This document shows, one piece after another, positions 11,117 to 22,639 of a DNA stretch of 57,716 nucleotides. The DNA lies in the NCBI GenBank assembly GCA_002077045.2, contig KZ111174.1, forward strand, positions 15,818 to 73,533. Direction: 5' to 3'. The DNA is from Rachicladosporium sp. CCFEE 5018 (lineage: Eukaryota > Ascomycota > Dothideomycetes > Cladosporiales > Cladosporiaceae). Every line of letters begins with the position of its first letter. The stretch's first letter is position 1. Under the pieces are notes generated by a model. The model made no database searches and was not told the DNA's origin. It was given only the letters and a program-made list of their open reading frames with translations. The position numbers and the translations under genes are program-made.

Positions 11117-13582
11117 CTAGAAGTAGGACCTACCACCTTCCCCCCTTCCTCCCAAACCTCTTTCCCAGAGGCCCAACACCCTCCCCACATCCAACCGCAC
11201 ATACTCCAAATCCAGCTCGCCCTGGCCCTCCCTCTGCATCTCCAAAAGATCATCAAGCTTTAGGTCCAACTCCAGCAAACCCCGATTCCGGCCCTTGTAG
11301 TGCAACGATATCACGAAAGTCCCCGGCGAGGGCGACGTGATGTTGAAGTAGATGTTCTGCCGTCGGTTCTCAGGGACATTGCTAGACTTGATGACGCCGC
11401 TGCGCTCGAGGTCGAGATGCGTGAATTTGTAAGGGCCCAGGGGCTTGGTCGTCGCGGGGGAGGAGGTCAAGGAGGCGAGAGGGTTGGGTGTAGTGTCTTT
11501 GTTGCCGCGGCGACCGGGGTGCGAGGGCCCTTCAGATTGGCCGCGGACGTTGTGGAGATAGGACTTGTAGGTCTCCAGTTGGCCGTTAAGGTAGGTATTG
11601 TGTTCTTGGATGGTCTTGAAGACCTCTTCCAGCTTGCCAGTCTCGGCTATGACTTTCTCTTTCAGACTCCCCAAGTGGACGAGCTCCTGCTCAATCTCAT
11701 CGCGCAGCAGGGCGTAGGCATCGGATTTGTCTATTATGCCGCTGTCGGAAAGTTGTGTCAGCAGTTCCATGGCGCGAATGCCTTTGCGGACCATGACACT
11801 GTCATTCTTCGTCGTTGCTGCGGCGTCGGCGACGCGCTCGAGGCGGAGGGGACGCCGGACTGCGTGGTGGCCGGGTGGAAGGGAGCGCATGATGACTACG
11901 AAAGAGGACTTCGCTTCCATGAAGTAGACTTCGTCTTGGGTGATGTCGAGGGCGGCGGTGATGTCGTCTATGGGTGTTTCCCACTTGCTATATAGTGGGA
12001 GAAGGATGGCGCGGTTGTCCTTCCGAAGTAGTTGGGGCGGCGCAGGGCCGAGCTCTTGCAGAAGCTGTCGAAGGTGGCTGCTATCGTTTGTGAGGAGTTC
12101 GGTGCGGTGTTTTTCTAGTAGCGAGTGGGTGGCGTAGACTTCGTTCAGTGTGATGGTGAGCTCGATGTCACGTTTCGAGAGTGCGACATAGTTGTCCATC
12201 TCCAGAGTCTCGTAGAAGTCTTGCACTTCGCAGAGGTCGATCATGAAGCGATTGATGCGCTCCTTGTTCTGATGAATGAAGCCCTGCAGCTTAGCCATAT
12301 ATGGCTCCTTCGCGTAGCTAGGCTTGTTCGCCAGGTTCTGCAGCATCTTCGCCACATATGTGAGTGTTCGCTTTGGGTTCTCTGCCGGTGTCTGCTCGAT
12401 GAGCATGTATGATCGAGGTGTGACGATGGCTGGGTTGATGAACCGTAGGAAGAAAAAACCACCAATGAGAGTACACACAGTCTGCTCTTGAGCATCTGGG
12501 TACTTTCGCCGAGTCAGACTTCGGATCTGCTTGCATATCCATCGAATGCCGTATGGCGTCTCCTCAAGTCCTTCAATGATGGTGTCGAGGAACGAATTCG
12601 CAATCTCGATCAGCATGTCTATCCGTGGTGCGATAATCCGCTGCACATTCTCATTCGCAGCTGCTTGTTCTGCTGTGACACCCTTCGCCAGACCAGCAGG
12701 CAGCGGCTCGCCACTCGACTCGATCTTCTGTATCATCGTCTCGTACACCTTTAAAGGGTTGATCTCGAGATCAAGATCTCTAATCTCGATCAGTGAGTTG
12801 ATTCGGTTGGCCAGTACACTCTTAAGGTAGCTCTGGCCAGGTCCTCGGCGGGTGTACGTGGTCATCATTCGTGAGACTGGTGTGTTCGCTCGAAGGAGAG
12901 AGGAGTAGTCGGGCGTGTTGTCGAACTGATATGTCAGAACAGACTGCAGACGATCAGCACGAATCGCCACATCAAGAAACGCTCAACTCACCTGAAACAT
13001 CGTCAACAGCAAATGCTCTTCCCGACTCTCATACTGGTTTCCGTAGAGCGTGAACATCACAGTCTGCAAGAGCTGGTCGATTTCTGCCATTGTCACCAGT
13101 CGACACAGATGTGCGATATGTCGCGGCTCTGATTGCAGCAAAAACAGCAAATTCCCGTACTGTTGTGTCTTCTGATCTCCAGGGAATACACCTGTCTGTT
13201 CTGGACCTTCGTCACTCAAGTGATTCGCCACCTCATTCTGCTCCTCCAGCGCCATGCGATTCTGCACTAGCAAAGCTATTCGCGAGTCCAGATATCGTAC
13301 ATCCTTCTCTAGCACGAAGTTCTTCTTCGATTGTGAGGAGATCTTCGCCTTCAGCTCCCGCAGCGCTTTCTGTGCTCTTGCCAAGTCATCTTCGATTTCC
13401 ATATCCCGCTGGTTGGCGTTCATAGACAGGTACAGTGCAGTGACTGAATACCTCTTCGAAGCCCGCATCGACCGCGAGCCATCTTGCGAGCTCATTGTGT
13501 TCTGCCGCGAGATGCGCGGATACGATCCCGCAGAAGACTGCGATGTACGTGAAGGCGTATGCATCATCGAGACGGCTGCCAT
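11117..13582 (-). CDS. gapA: Ras GTPase-activating protein (GapA/Gap1 type, RasGAP plus RasGAP C-terminal domain)
   Basis: Stimulates GTP hydrolysis by Ras and so switches Ras signalling off; in fungi this class controls polarity and morphogenesis. Exon 1 is 12992-13582 and exon 2 is 11117-12943, with a 48-nt GT-AG intron, giving 805 residues. A Ser-rich N-terminus precedes a coiled coil around residues 60-115. The RasGAP domain begins near residue 195 (LLRANTPVSRM holds the arginine-finger region) and includes the signature FFFLRFINPAIVTP. The RasGAP C-terminal (IQGAP-like) domain follows, ending in a Tyr/Phe tail. No IQ motifs are seen, which separates it from true IQGAPs. No frame break. 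A 2.2-kb region without genes lies upstream. Confidence 0.9.
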
Positions 13583-15807
13583 GCCGCAGTCTCGCAGCAG
13601 GCTTTGATTTCGTATCTATATACCACGCGGTCGCAGTACCGTCGTAATCGCCACAATTGGCAATGTCGCAGTGTTGTGTTGCAGTTAGACACACCGAGTC
13701 GTGTGTTAGGCTATCGCTGTGCGCCGGACAGACGGAAGCCGCGATGGCAGATGAGGTGATGTTGCTGTCGCTGGGACTTGGGCGCCGCGCGGGTGGCACA
13801 AGGGGCGGGTTGTAACAGCGGATTGTGCAGCCTGCACGTCAAGCGCTTCTTTGTTCTCGGGCGCCGCGCGCGTGGTAGGGGTGATTACACTCGTTTCAAG
13901 AGGCAGCTGGTGTATGCGCGAATCACGATTCTTGGTGCAGTCGTCGTTTCGCGTGCGTGGTACTGAGGTACTGTTGCTAGGCGTCCGGTCGTAGAGGTCT
14001 GATTCGTTGAAGATGCGCTCGAAGGGGTATGCGCTGATGAGAGTGGAGCTCAGGGCACACAACGGAATGGGCGGATGGACAGCGGAGTGGGGGCGGGCGT
14101 CAATGCAGGCTGTCCTGCTGTCTCCCGTCGCTTGCGCAGGTACGCGCACCTCGGTGTAATGTGTCAGCGCCGAATTGTGCGACGGAAGCAAAGAACTCGA
14201 AGGAGGGTAGAAAGACGTTTGTTGACGGTGAGGTGGTATTTGGTGGTGGTGTGAGCAAGGGAGGCTTGTCCCTGTATTTAGCAAGAGTGCACTGTCCTGT
14301 TCCTGTCGCCTGTCCACACTGATGCGAGCATTGACCACACCCAAATAGAAGAGGCTTTTCACTGCCCGAGTCAAGATATTGGACCAAGCGCTTCGACGGC
14401 GTGATCAACGATGGATGGTGGAATGTGTTGACACCCGACGGACTCTTCCGACGCTGATGATGCGAATGCACGGCAGCTGCTGACTCTCATTGCACAGGTA
14501 TCCTGGAACGTGAACATCAGACTGCATATCAATCCTTCCCTACCTTTCACCCCAGATGCCACTGGTCCGTGTCCTATCATCTGAGAACGGCGATACGCAA
14601 ACGCTATGCGCGTAATCTATCTGACTCGGAAGCAAGCGGCAGAGAGCACAGGCAAGCGAGAGATCGCTGTGCAGCATTGATTGACGATCACCAAAGCGGC
14701 TCGCACTCGACGACGTGATCTTTCACGAATGGACGATGCTGCACGAGCACCTTGCTGCTGCACACCGCATGTCAGTCTCGAAGATGTGACCTGCGGTGCA
14801 TTCGAAGCGGGTAAGTCATGTAGACATCAATGGCTCACGCCGCGGACGTTTCCAAGCGCCAGACCTGTTTCATGGCCATAGACGCGCGACAGGAAGTATC
14901 CCAGCAGCCGATCCTCCCCACAACAGGCGCCATCCTCCGTGACTTGGACGAACACATGGAGATAACATCGATCCACCAACGGGCATGACAGCCTGCATCG
15001 GAGGCGTCATATCACTCATAAAGCCCCAGAGGGTTGCGTCGTGTACTCGACCAAGCAATATGCTGAGCGTGACCCAGAGACGATAGACTTAACCTGCACA
15101 GATGGTCAGGCACACTCACGTACTGCTGCAAACGGATATAGCAGAATAGCTACATTGGGATCGAAATGCAGCAGTGATCGATACAAGGCACATTCCATGC
15201 TCCAAGCCCAACGTGGGCGTTCGTCGACGTCTCATCCGATCTCGAGCGCAAGAGAGCACAGACCTCTTTGCATTCGTCGAATATTCACGATCAGCTTCTT
15301 CTCGATTGAAAGGTCGTGAATAGCACAAGCTCTCTACAACATGCTTCAACTCTCTGTTTCCTCAAGTCACATCAAGTCTGATGAGTGTCTCACAAACTCT
15401 CCGTCCCCCACACTTTCTCACAACTAAGGCATCCCACCTTTCTGCCCCTCACCCTGCTTTGTCTCGCAAGGCTGCATCCCAGCCGCAACCTGCAGCTCGC
15501 CGAGCTTCCCGCTGCAGACACCGCCGCATGACGAGATCTACCCGGCTGAGGTGTGCTAGTGCAGCTAAGCTAGCGTGAGGCCGTCGTCGGAGGCCTTGTG
15601 AGTGTGTGACTCGCAGTTTGGGACTCATACACGAAATCAAGTCTGAATACACCCTCATTGCATCTTGACTTGATCTCAGCATAGAATCGTCTCAATTGGA
15701 GATACCATTGCCTACCGCTACACGATCAAAGCGGAGAGCTCAGAGCTACCCTCATACTCCGGCAGCTCGACATCTACAGCACCGGCTGGGTGCTGGGCAG
15801 GGCAGCC
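13583..15807. other. Long intergenic region, no gene supported
   Basis: About 2.2 kb between the divergently placed RasGAP gene and a small gene. A minus-strand frame of 222 codons (13706-14374) is Pro/Ser/Thr/His-rich with no domain and probably reflects the leader or promoter of the RasGAP gene. Pyrimidine-rich stretches occur near 15380-15500. I see no RNA gene or repeat. Confidence 0.55.
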
Positions 15808-16422
15808 ATGTCCTCACCCATATCCATCTCACCGTCCACCCTGTCTCCCTCCACACACTCGCCCGCCTCAAGCCTGAGCCCCTCGACCTCAAGCTACGCT
15901 AGCTCGACCTCCCTGCCTTCCTTGGACGGCTCGCCCAGCTCGCCCGATAATCTCTCCAAGGCACCGATAGCATCTGCCAGCACGAGGTCGAAGGAGCGGA
16001 TTCAGCCTCGACGGCCGAGTCTTATGGGAACGTCGCTTAGTGGAGCGGAGTACACTGTGGTTGACTTGGCGAGGGGAGGGGAGGGGACGAGGAGGTTGGT
16101 ACGTACACCCAGCCACCTCGAAGATTTTGGATATACGCGAGGTAGTCTCAGACGGAGAAGGACATGACAATTACACATGGGCATTGGTAGCTAATGGACT
16201 GGCTTGTGCAGGTCACGTGCATCAAGTCCTCGCAGGGGTTTGATTGGAACCAAGGTACGCCTCTATCTCGACTGTTGTGTAGACACTTGAGCTAACTTCG
16301 TCACAGAGCTGTTCCTCCCATCTTACATACACCGACAATCCGAGGATTGGGAGCGACGCGCGGACCCAGTCCATGAAATAATGTTGACTGATGAGGAGGC
16401 TGCGAGTATACTGCCGCAATGA
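15808..16422 (+). CDS. Small conserved fungal protein of unknown function (three exons)
   Basis: Exons 15808-16098, 16212-16254 and 16307-16422 join at GT-AG sites (phases 0 and 1) into 149 residues. The first 70 residues are almost only Ser, Pro and Thr with short turns and are probably disordered. The rest is compact: EYTVVDLARGGEG, then VTCIKSSQGFDWNQ across exon 2, then ELFLPSYIHRQSEDWERR and a C-terminal LTDEEAASILPQ. The middle of the protein sits in a 43-base exon, so simple frame searches miss the gene. I recall similar uncharacterised small proteins in other filamentous ascomycetes, but I cannot name a family or function. The reading is supported by three consistent splice sites and a plausible end. 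Confidence 0.68.
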
Positions 16423-16896
16423 TTCGAGTGATTCGAGGCTATACACGGGACGGCGCTGGTGTCTGGCGATATCTGCAATCTTCACTAAGATAATCGGGAC
16501 ATGGCAGGAGCATTGGGGAGTTCTGATCGGTTGAGTATTGACGATTACATGTAGAAATGAAGCCTCGCATCTCAGCGTGTCATACTTGCTTGTTTTTGAA
16601 TGCAATTAATGTGTGGAGCCGAGGAATGCCTGGCCCTCTGACCTCACTACAATTCCTCGCCACGTGAAGACGGATGGGTGGATCGCGGCTCTTGATCTAA
16701 GCTCAGCCTCCAAGCGCAACCTCGTAGCAAGAGCCTCATGACGAAAGCGGGGACCTGCGTCGATCACCCGAACCCTAACGCCGATCATCCGCCTCTGTTT
16801 ACGCGGAAGCCATCAAGGTCGTAAAGGACCAGAACGCGCATTTCTACCAAATCGCAGGCTCCAAAATCCACGACAGTCCCCCGATAGATCTGATTG
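16423..16896. other. Intergenic region between small gene and Mis14
   Basis: About 470 bp. An open stretch without a start (16779 onwards, containing FYQIAGSKIHD) lies just upstream of and overlapping the Mis14 start in another frame. It has no recognisable family and is not called. Confidence 0.5.
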
Positions 16897-17663
16897 ATGA
16901 TGGCGATTCCAAACATATTCACCTCTGCGCCCCTCTCACCGCACGACCGCGCAACTTCCACCCACCACCGCCAAATCGACCTCCAATCGCCCGCCGACCT
17001 GGCCTACCTCCAAACAAAGCTGTCCGCAACAGCGCGGAGTAAGATAGACACACATCTCCCCCCTACGAATGCTTTTCCAGAAGCTTCGACGGGCGAAGAC
17101 CCGCTAAGGAGGAGGGTAGAGGTACTGGTAGATGAGTACCTCGGGCGCGTGTGGGAAGGCGCGGGAGGGAATGTGAGGATTAACGGGATGAGCTTGGGGG
17201 AGTGTGAGGGTGTGCTCAAAGGAGGAGAGCAAGGGGGAGGTGCGTCATGTTATGAGTTGTGGTTGAGACGGGTCATGCTGACTCGAAGCAAGCAGAGATC
17301 GAAGCCTTTGACAACAAACTCGCGCAGCGCGTGCAAGCGCTTTCCGCGCAGATCGAATCTCATACCCTCGCGCTCGCGAATTTGCGGCGAAACGCACCGG
17401 GTGAGACGGCGGAAGGGTATCGCGTCAACTTCGAAAAGGCGAGGGAAGAGGATGAGAGGCGGGTCGCAGAGTTGAGTGCGAAGGCTCTGGAACATTTGAG
17501 GGAGAAGAAGCTGGAGATTGGGGAGGTTGAGAGGCTGGAGGAGGTGAAGGGGACGTGGGAAAGGGGGACTGAGGAGCTAGGAGAGCTGAGAGGGAGGTTG
17601 GGAGGGACGGTGGAGAAGATGGAGCGGGCGAGGGCGGTAGGGGAGTATGTGGAGGGCCGTTGA
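16897..17663 (+). CDS. Kinetochore protein Mis14/Nsl1
   Basis: Subunit of the Mis12/MIND complex that links centromeric chromatin to the Ndc80 complex. Exons 16897-17239 and 17293-17663 (53-nt intron, phase 1) give 237 residues. The family signature is the early IDLQSPADLAYLQTKLSATARSKID, followed by DPLRRRVEVLVDEYLGRVW. After the intron comes a long Glu/Lys/Arg-rich helical region (FDNKLAQRVQALSAQIE ... LREKKLEIGEVERLEE), as expected for the coiled-coil half. Two adjacent ATGs (16897 and 16900) are possible starts. The end overlaps a 30-bp tandem duplication that covers the stop codon. Confidence 0.78.
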
Positions 17664-17707
17664 GGGATGGGGGAGCTTGTGGAGGGACGTTGAGGGGTGG
17701 GAGAGTC
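17648..17707. repeat. 30-bp tandem duplication across the Mis14 stop codon
   Basis: Two imperfect copies, 17648-17677 and 17678-17707, each starting TGTGGAGGG and containing CGTTGAGGG. The Mis14 stop codon (TGA, 17661-17663) lies in the first copy. Confidence 0.7.
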
Positions 17708-19173
17708 CGTCTGGATGGGACATCGAGACTGGCATTTATTTACTTTGGTGGGCGTAAGATACCCAGTACAGTAAGGCGTTGATCGATAAGGCGTTGATCG
17801 ATTGTGATTGTCCATCGAAGCCGCCTCTCCCCACATACAAAAATGCATCTTCATATCTCGCAGTTCGCGAGGAAATCGTTCTACTGCGGCCTCCCAATAG
17901 CGGTAGGACCTCTCAATGATGGGTCAGTAGGACCTCGCGGTCGTAGCCGAGTGCTCAGTAGCGCTGGATGAGCTATGCGCAATTGCATGTACTTCCGACT
18001 AACGTAGGGCTTTTCTCGCGCCGACACAAACGCGATGCATTTGTTGTTGAATGAGACGGCGGAACCCCTTGGGAAGAGGCTCGCCGGTTTCTGCTCTGGG
18101 ACCGCGATCGAAAGACGATCGAACGTTGCATGACACTGTAAACTTAGATAGTCATCCGCATCGCACAGCGCCAATTGACCACGAACACGCAATCCGGAGC
18201 CCACTCCACCGCCCTACAAGCCACACGCGACATCGATGCGCCATATTACTCACGATGCCTCCTATGTCGTGCATAACAACAGCGCACCACCTATAAAGTT
18301 GCGCGTCAATGTCTCGATGTGCAGACGTATAGGCACCTATCGCTCGGATTCGCATCAGGCGATCGGAGGTTTGCTGACTTGGTGGTCCAACATCGCGGGT
18401 GGGAATCGACGATTCTGCGCATGTGACGCGCGAAGGTATGGAGAACATCGGACTGCACTGCGCGATTGTCGCTGGTATCGACTGTGAGTGGCGAGCATTC
18501 GGAGTCAAGACCATTGATGCCAACGTCCTTCGTCGGGAGTCCCGCCGCAAGCAGTCAATGTGGTTGTCCTGAGCAGCACCATACGGCAGTGGACGGAGAT
18601 GCTGCGCGATCACTGCAAGGACCCTTGTTACGTCTAGACTTGCGGGAGTGGCACGCGCGGATAGAGATCCACACAAGACACTCTCGATCGCAACGGCCTG
18701 ACTTCTGGCTGCTTTCGCTGACCATCGGAGCGCTTCACGCGATCTAGGCGCACAGCAAGATATGCAATCGCCGTTGTGCCAAGGTCCTCCACTCATATCG
18801 AGGATCTCGCAGCGGATCCAGCTGCGTTGCCACTTTCTGCTATGCGCTTGTTACTTGTGCGGTTCTGACTCCGCCGTCGCAAAGACATCGATGGATCGGC
18901 TGGTGGGTTTGTGCGATGAGTTCCTTCCAGTCTGCGCGTGGTGCGATCTCTGTTTCTAGCGGCTAGGGATGCATCGCTCGATTGCTTGATTCTTCGTGGT
19001 GCGATCGTCCAAGGGATCACGCCGGGTTTGCGAACGATGGCAACTCGCTGCTGCCGCTCTGTATTCTTACTGTCGCAAGGTGGCTTTTCTTACTAACCAT
19101 TATCTTTCCTGGGTACTGGTCACTGTAGTAAGGCACATGGATTGATCGGCTTCCAGCATTCTTATTCCCAATC
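17664..19173 (+). promoter_or_regulatory. Long upstream region of frq with paired GATCGA motifs
   Basis: About 1.5 kb without a credible gene precedes the frq start. It holds GATCGA at 17781 and 17796 (inside a perfect 2 x 15-bp duplication, 17773-17802) and again at 18106 and 18117, 11 bp apart. A TCGATC lies near 18684 and further GATC-type words near 18890 and 19005. GATC-type pairs are the kind of site bound by the White Collar GATA-type complex that drives frq in Neurospora. The position, roughly 1.05-1.4 kb before the ATG, suits a distal clock or light element. This is inferred from sequence only. Confidence 0.4.
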
Positions 19174-22027
19174 ATGGCTTCAGTCAATAGACAGCCGGGG
19201 AGGGTGAGGGCCCCGGTACAACGCGCAACCCATCTAGGACCCAAGCCTGGCAATCCCCGCCGCCAGCCATCGCACCTTTCGGTCTCCCTGGTGCACAATT
19301 CGGAGGATGACAAGAGTCACCGTTCCGCAAACAACAGCAACACATCAAATGAGGACGCCTCGTTGGTCTCGAACAAAGCCACACTGAGCGACACACCCTC
19401 CCGACTCGCATTCTTGCAGGGCAAGACTAGCTCCGGTGAAAGCAGCAATGCGGAGGGCTGGTTCGACAGGTCCAACAACCAGCTCCATCGGGATGCTGCA
19501 GCCTCACCATATGCCGACAGCGACCCGCCATTCTTCATGCGCAATTCCTCGTCATCTCAGTCGCCGCCAGATGGCAGCCACATGCTGCCACACCGGCCAG
19601 GACTGATGGAGCTGGGTACTGATGGTAACAGCAACGAGGAGTACAGGAGTGTCATCGATGATCTGACTGTGGAGAACCAGAAATTGAAGAGAAGGCTGAA
19701 GAAATACGAGAAGCTACATGACTCCCACTTGAAGGACGAGAAGCTCTTTGAGATTCGCGTGCATGGGCTACCGGTCGACAAGAAGAGGGAGCTGGAGGAG
19801 ATGCTCAGGAACTTCGCCTCGAACATGCACGCCCCGACGACACCGCATTCCAATCAATGGCTACGACGGACTCACCCGCGCTCAACACTCACAAGACTTC
19901 ATCATCGCTTACGTCGCAATTCCCTTCCGACTCCGCCTATGCATCGATGTCGGCGTCCGGGCAAGGATCCCTAGCACCCTCTGCGAGCGACAGTAAGCAC
20001 AGTCGCTTTGCACCTACTGCGAAGTCACGGCATCAGAATATCCAATCGTACTTGCATCGCATTCCAGAAGGACTCATGCCGCAGCAGAACCCGACAGTAA
20101 TGAGCGAGCATACGAAGCAGAAAGTGGTTGTCAGTCGACTGGAGCAGATCTTCGCCGGCAAAGGCGCAGCTGCAGGACCTCATCACCAGGCATTGCAGCA
20201 ACAGGATGTCTCGCAATCCGCCGCGCACGCAGATCGGTCAGCGATGAAGGAGCAGGGACGTGCTGCGAGGAATGAGGGCGTTCGAGAAGCACCCATCATG
20301 GAGAAGGAGACTGAAGATCCGATGGATTCGACAACGAATAATCCGACAAAGCTCGAGGAAAGTGTGCAGGCTGAGCAACTGCGCAAGGAACAGATCAGCG
20401 AACAGGACTTCAGCAGCGGCTCGCCGGATCACTCACAAAGGCCTACTAGGCCTCTGGATTTGGATCCCGACCGGGCACAAGTCCCAGCAGAAAACTTGCG
20501 ATACATTCGACATCTCGGCTTCTCTCCACTGGACTTGGACTCGAGTCGATCGCCACAGGAAGGACACGGCTGGATTTACCTCAACGTACTTATCAATATG
20601 GCGCAGCTACACACCCTGAACGTGACGGCCGACTTCGTGCGAAAGTCTCTGGCAGATCTGAGCGACCGGCTGGAAGTATCGAATGACGGACGCAAAGTGC
20701 GCTGGAAGGGGCGTGGAAAGAAGAGTGCACCGAGTAGTCTCGGCAGTGTTGCATATCCACATAATTCATCTGCCGAGGACGAGACTGGTGCTTCGCCTAG
20801 GAAGCGCGTTAAGCTCGCGGATCCTAATGATGGCAGGACTAGCTCATATCAACGCGGTACTGCGTCTCAGTGGGGAAGCCGGGCAGACAACAGCAAGCTG
20901 CTTTACACGCCACTGTTCTACCACCGCGAAGATAGCGACGAGAGCGAGGCTTCTTCGACCGAAGGCGAGGACGAGAACATGTCGATGGGCTTCCAGCAAC
21001 GAATAGCTGGAGATTCGTCGGGCATGACGGGCTCCAACGTCCGCACCACCACTACAAACAGCAAGAAGAAGGAGAAGCGCGAGGACGGTCCCATCATTTT
21101 CTACAACAACGCGCGCTTTCTGACGGACTTGAGTGGCGATAGCGGACCGCCTGACACGACCAGCGTGCCCATGTACAAGTTGGCCGACGTGCAACCCATC
21201 GGCAAGCCGCATGCTGCGCCTGGCACTAAGATGCTCGAGTCGAGAGGACCCCTCAGCGAGGTAAATGTCTCATCAGACTCCATGAACATGAACGAGAAGT
21301 CACCGTCAAGCCAAGCCGAGCTAGACTTCACTTCACTACCGACGCCAACCATGGCAGCACCCTCTGCCGCGATCTCTCCGACCCTCGAAGCCTCCGGGAT
21401 CGGTGGCGTCTACCCAGCCGATCACTTCGCCGTCACCGTACAGACACGCCAGACCCACAGCACACCACGACAGTCACCCAGGCCCGTACCCTCCCGACTG
21501 GCTAAGATTCTCCAAGCCCGCAAACGCGACCGCGCTGCGCAAAGAAGCATTGCAACGCAGATCCTCGGTGTCAAACGCGTTGATCGCTTGCCCTCTGCCC
21601 TGCCGCCAGCCCTCTGCTACCTGCAATCAAACTCTTCCGACGAAGACGACACAGCCTCGAACTACTCCTCCTCCTCCGTCGCTCTCCCAGACGCCCTCCA
21701 CGCCTCCACAGCCCCGCAATCCCTCGGCCTGCAAGATCACCACTCCGACTCCGAAGCTTCAGAGTCCTCATTCGACGAGTCTGACAACGAGTCCGACGGC
21801 TCGCTGGACTTGCTCGCTGCGGCCAGGGCTATGGACCCGAGGGTGTCATGGCGAGGGAAAGGGAGTACGATAGTCATATGGCTGAGCGGTTGGCGGAAGA
21901 GATCCCGGCTGGCAGCTCGGCGGCTACGGCTGGAGGGAGGGGTGGGAGTGGGTTTAATAGTCCAGGAAGTGAGGTGGGGGGCGTGGGGTATAGGAAGGCG
22001 GCGAGGGGGATGGGGGGCGGGTTCTAG
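19174..22027 (+). CDS. frq: Frequency clock protein FRQ (two frame breaks in the assembly)
   Basis: The negative element of the fungal circadian clock: it dimerises, binds FRH and casein kinase 1, and inhibits the White Collar complex. Recognised by SSGESSNAEGWFDRSNN, the coiled coil VIDDLTVENQKLKRRLKKY (about residues 155-185), LFEIRVHGLP, the block QRPTRPLDLDPDRAQVP, a basic NLS-like PRKRVK near 540, GIGGVYPADHF near 740 and the C-terminal GSSAATAGG. Acidic Ser-rich stretches near the end resemble PEST regions. The frame changes once between about 19830 and 19880 and again at about 21836-21838 (CCC). Each has the sign of one missing base and no intron fits. Corrected length is about 951 residues, close to Neurospora FRQ. 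The stop is TAG at 22025-22027. Confidence 0.92.
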
Positions 22028-22639
22028 GAACGAGGAGATGTGATGATGGACGGTCACTGGTACTTAGTTGGATCGTTCGACGGTACACTCGCTGGGAGAG
22101 TTTGTCCCTTGATTGTGGATCACTTTGTACCTGCTTGGGTTGGTGTACAAACGGCTCGCAATTCAAACCGAGACTCTACAGACGAGGAGATGAAAATTTG
22201 GATATTGTCCGTCTTTATGTATCACCATGTCTGTAACGGGTCAAAGGACTTTTACGTGTTCTCAATCCCGTCTGTCGCCGATACATGTACGGTAAAGGTA
22301 CGTCGCTCATGGAAACCTTCATCCTTCCAACGGTCCGTGCATATCCAAACGTCGACGGCACTCCATCGCAGCGAACCCAAATGCCAACCTCCTGGACGTC
22401 TTGCAGCAAGAGCCATCGAGAGTGCTACCGCTAACCAACGACCTACACACCTGGCGTCAGCAGCGGAGCGCCAATGCGCGAGGTTACTGCCGGATCGTGA
22501 GCTTGACTGGGTGGCAAACGCCGGGCTTTTCAACGAAGCTACAACGACAGCGCGATCAAGCACACTCTGGACAGCTATCTCGGATCTAGATCTTACGGAC
22601 CGGAACCACTGCTCGGATCTTTCGCTTTTATTACGCGCG
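22028..22639. other. Intergenic region / 5' leader of the Zn2Cys6 gene
   Basis: About 600 bp. The frame of the downstream gene stays open through most of it, but the encoded residues are not domain-like. It probably holds the promoter and leader. Nothing else is seen. Confidence 0.5.

Noticed and set aside
11300..11995. 231-codon plus-strand frame opposite the RasGAP gene
   Set aside because: Antisense shadow of a well-supported coding strand; no recognisable motif.
13706..14374. 222-codon minus-strand frame upstream of the RasGAP gene
   Set aside because: Low-complexity Pro/Ser/Thr/His composition, no family likeness, and no good splice link to the RasGAP exon. Treated as leader or promoter sequence.
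16779..16930. Open stretch reading YAEAIKVVKDQNAHFYQIAGSKIHD before Mis14
   Set aside because: Looks protein-like but has no start codon or family, and runs into Mis14 in another frame. The Mis14 frame has the known motifs.
18152..18796. 214-codon minus-strand frame upstream of frq
   Set aside because: No domain or signal; composition does not match the neighbouring genes.
22040..22639. In-frame upstream extension of the Zn2Cys6 protein
   Set aside because: The frame is open, but residues before MSYSLDPSLYG are not domain-like. The ATG at 22640 is the more credible start.
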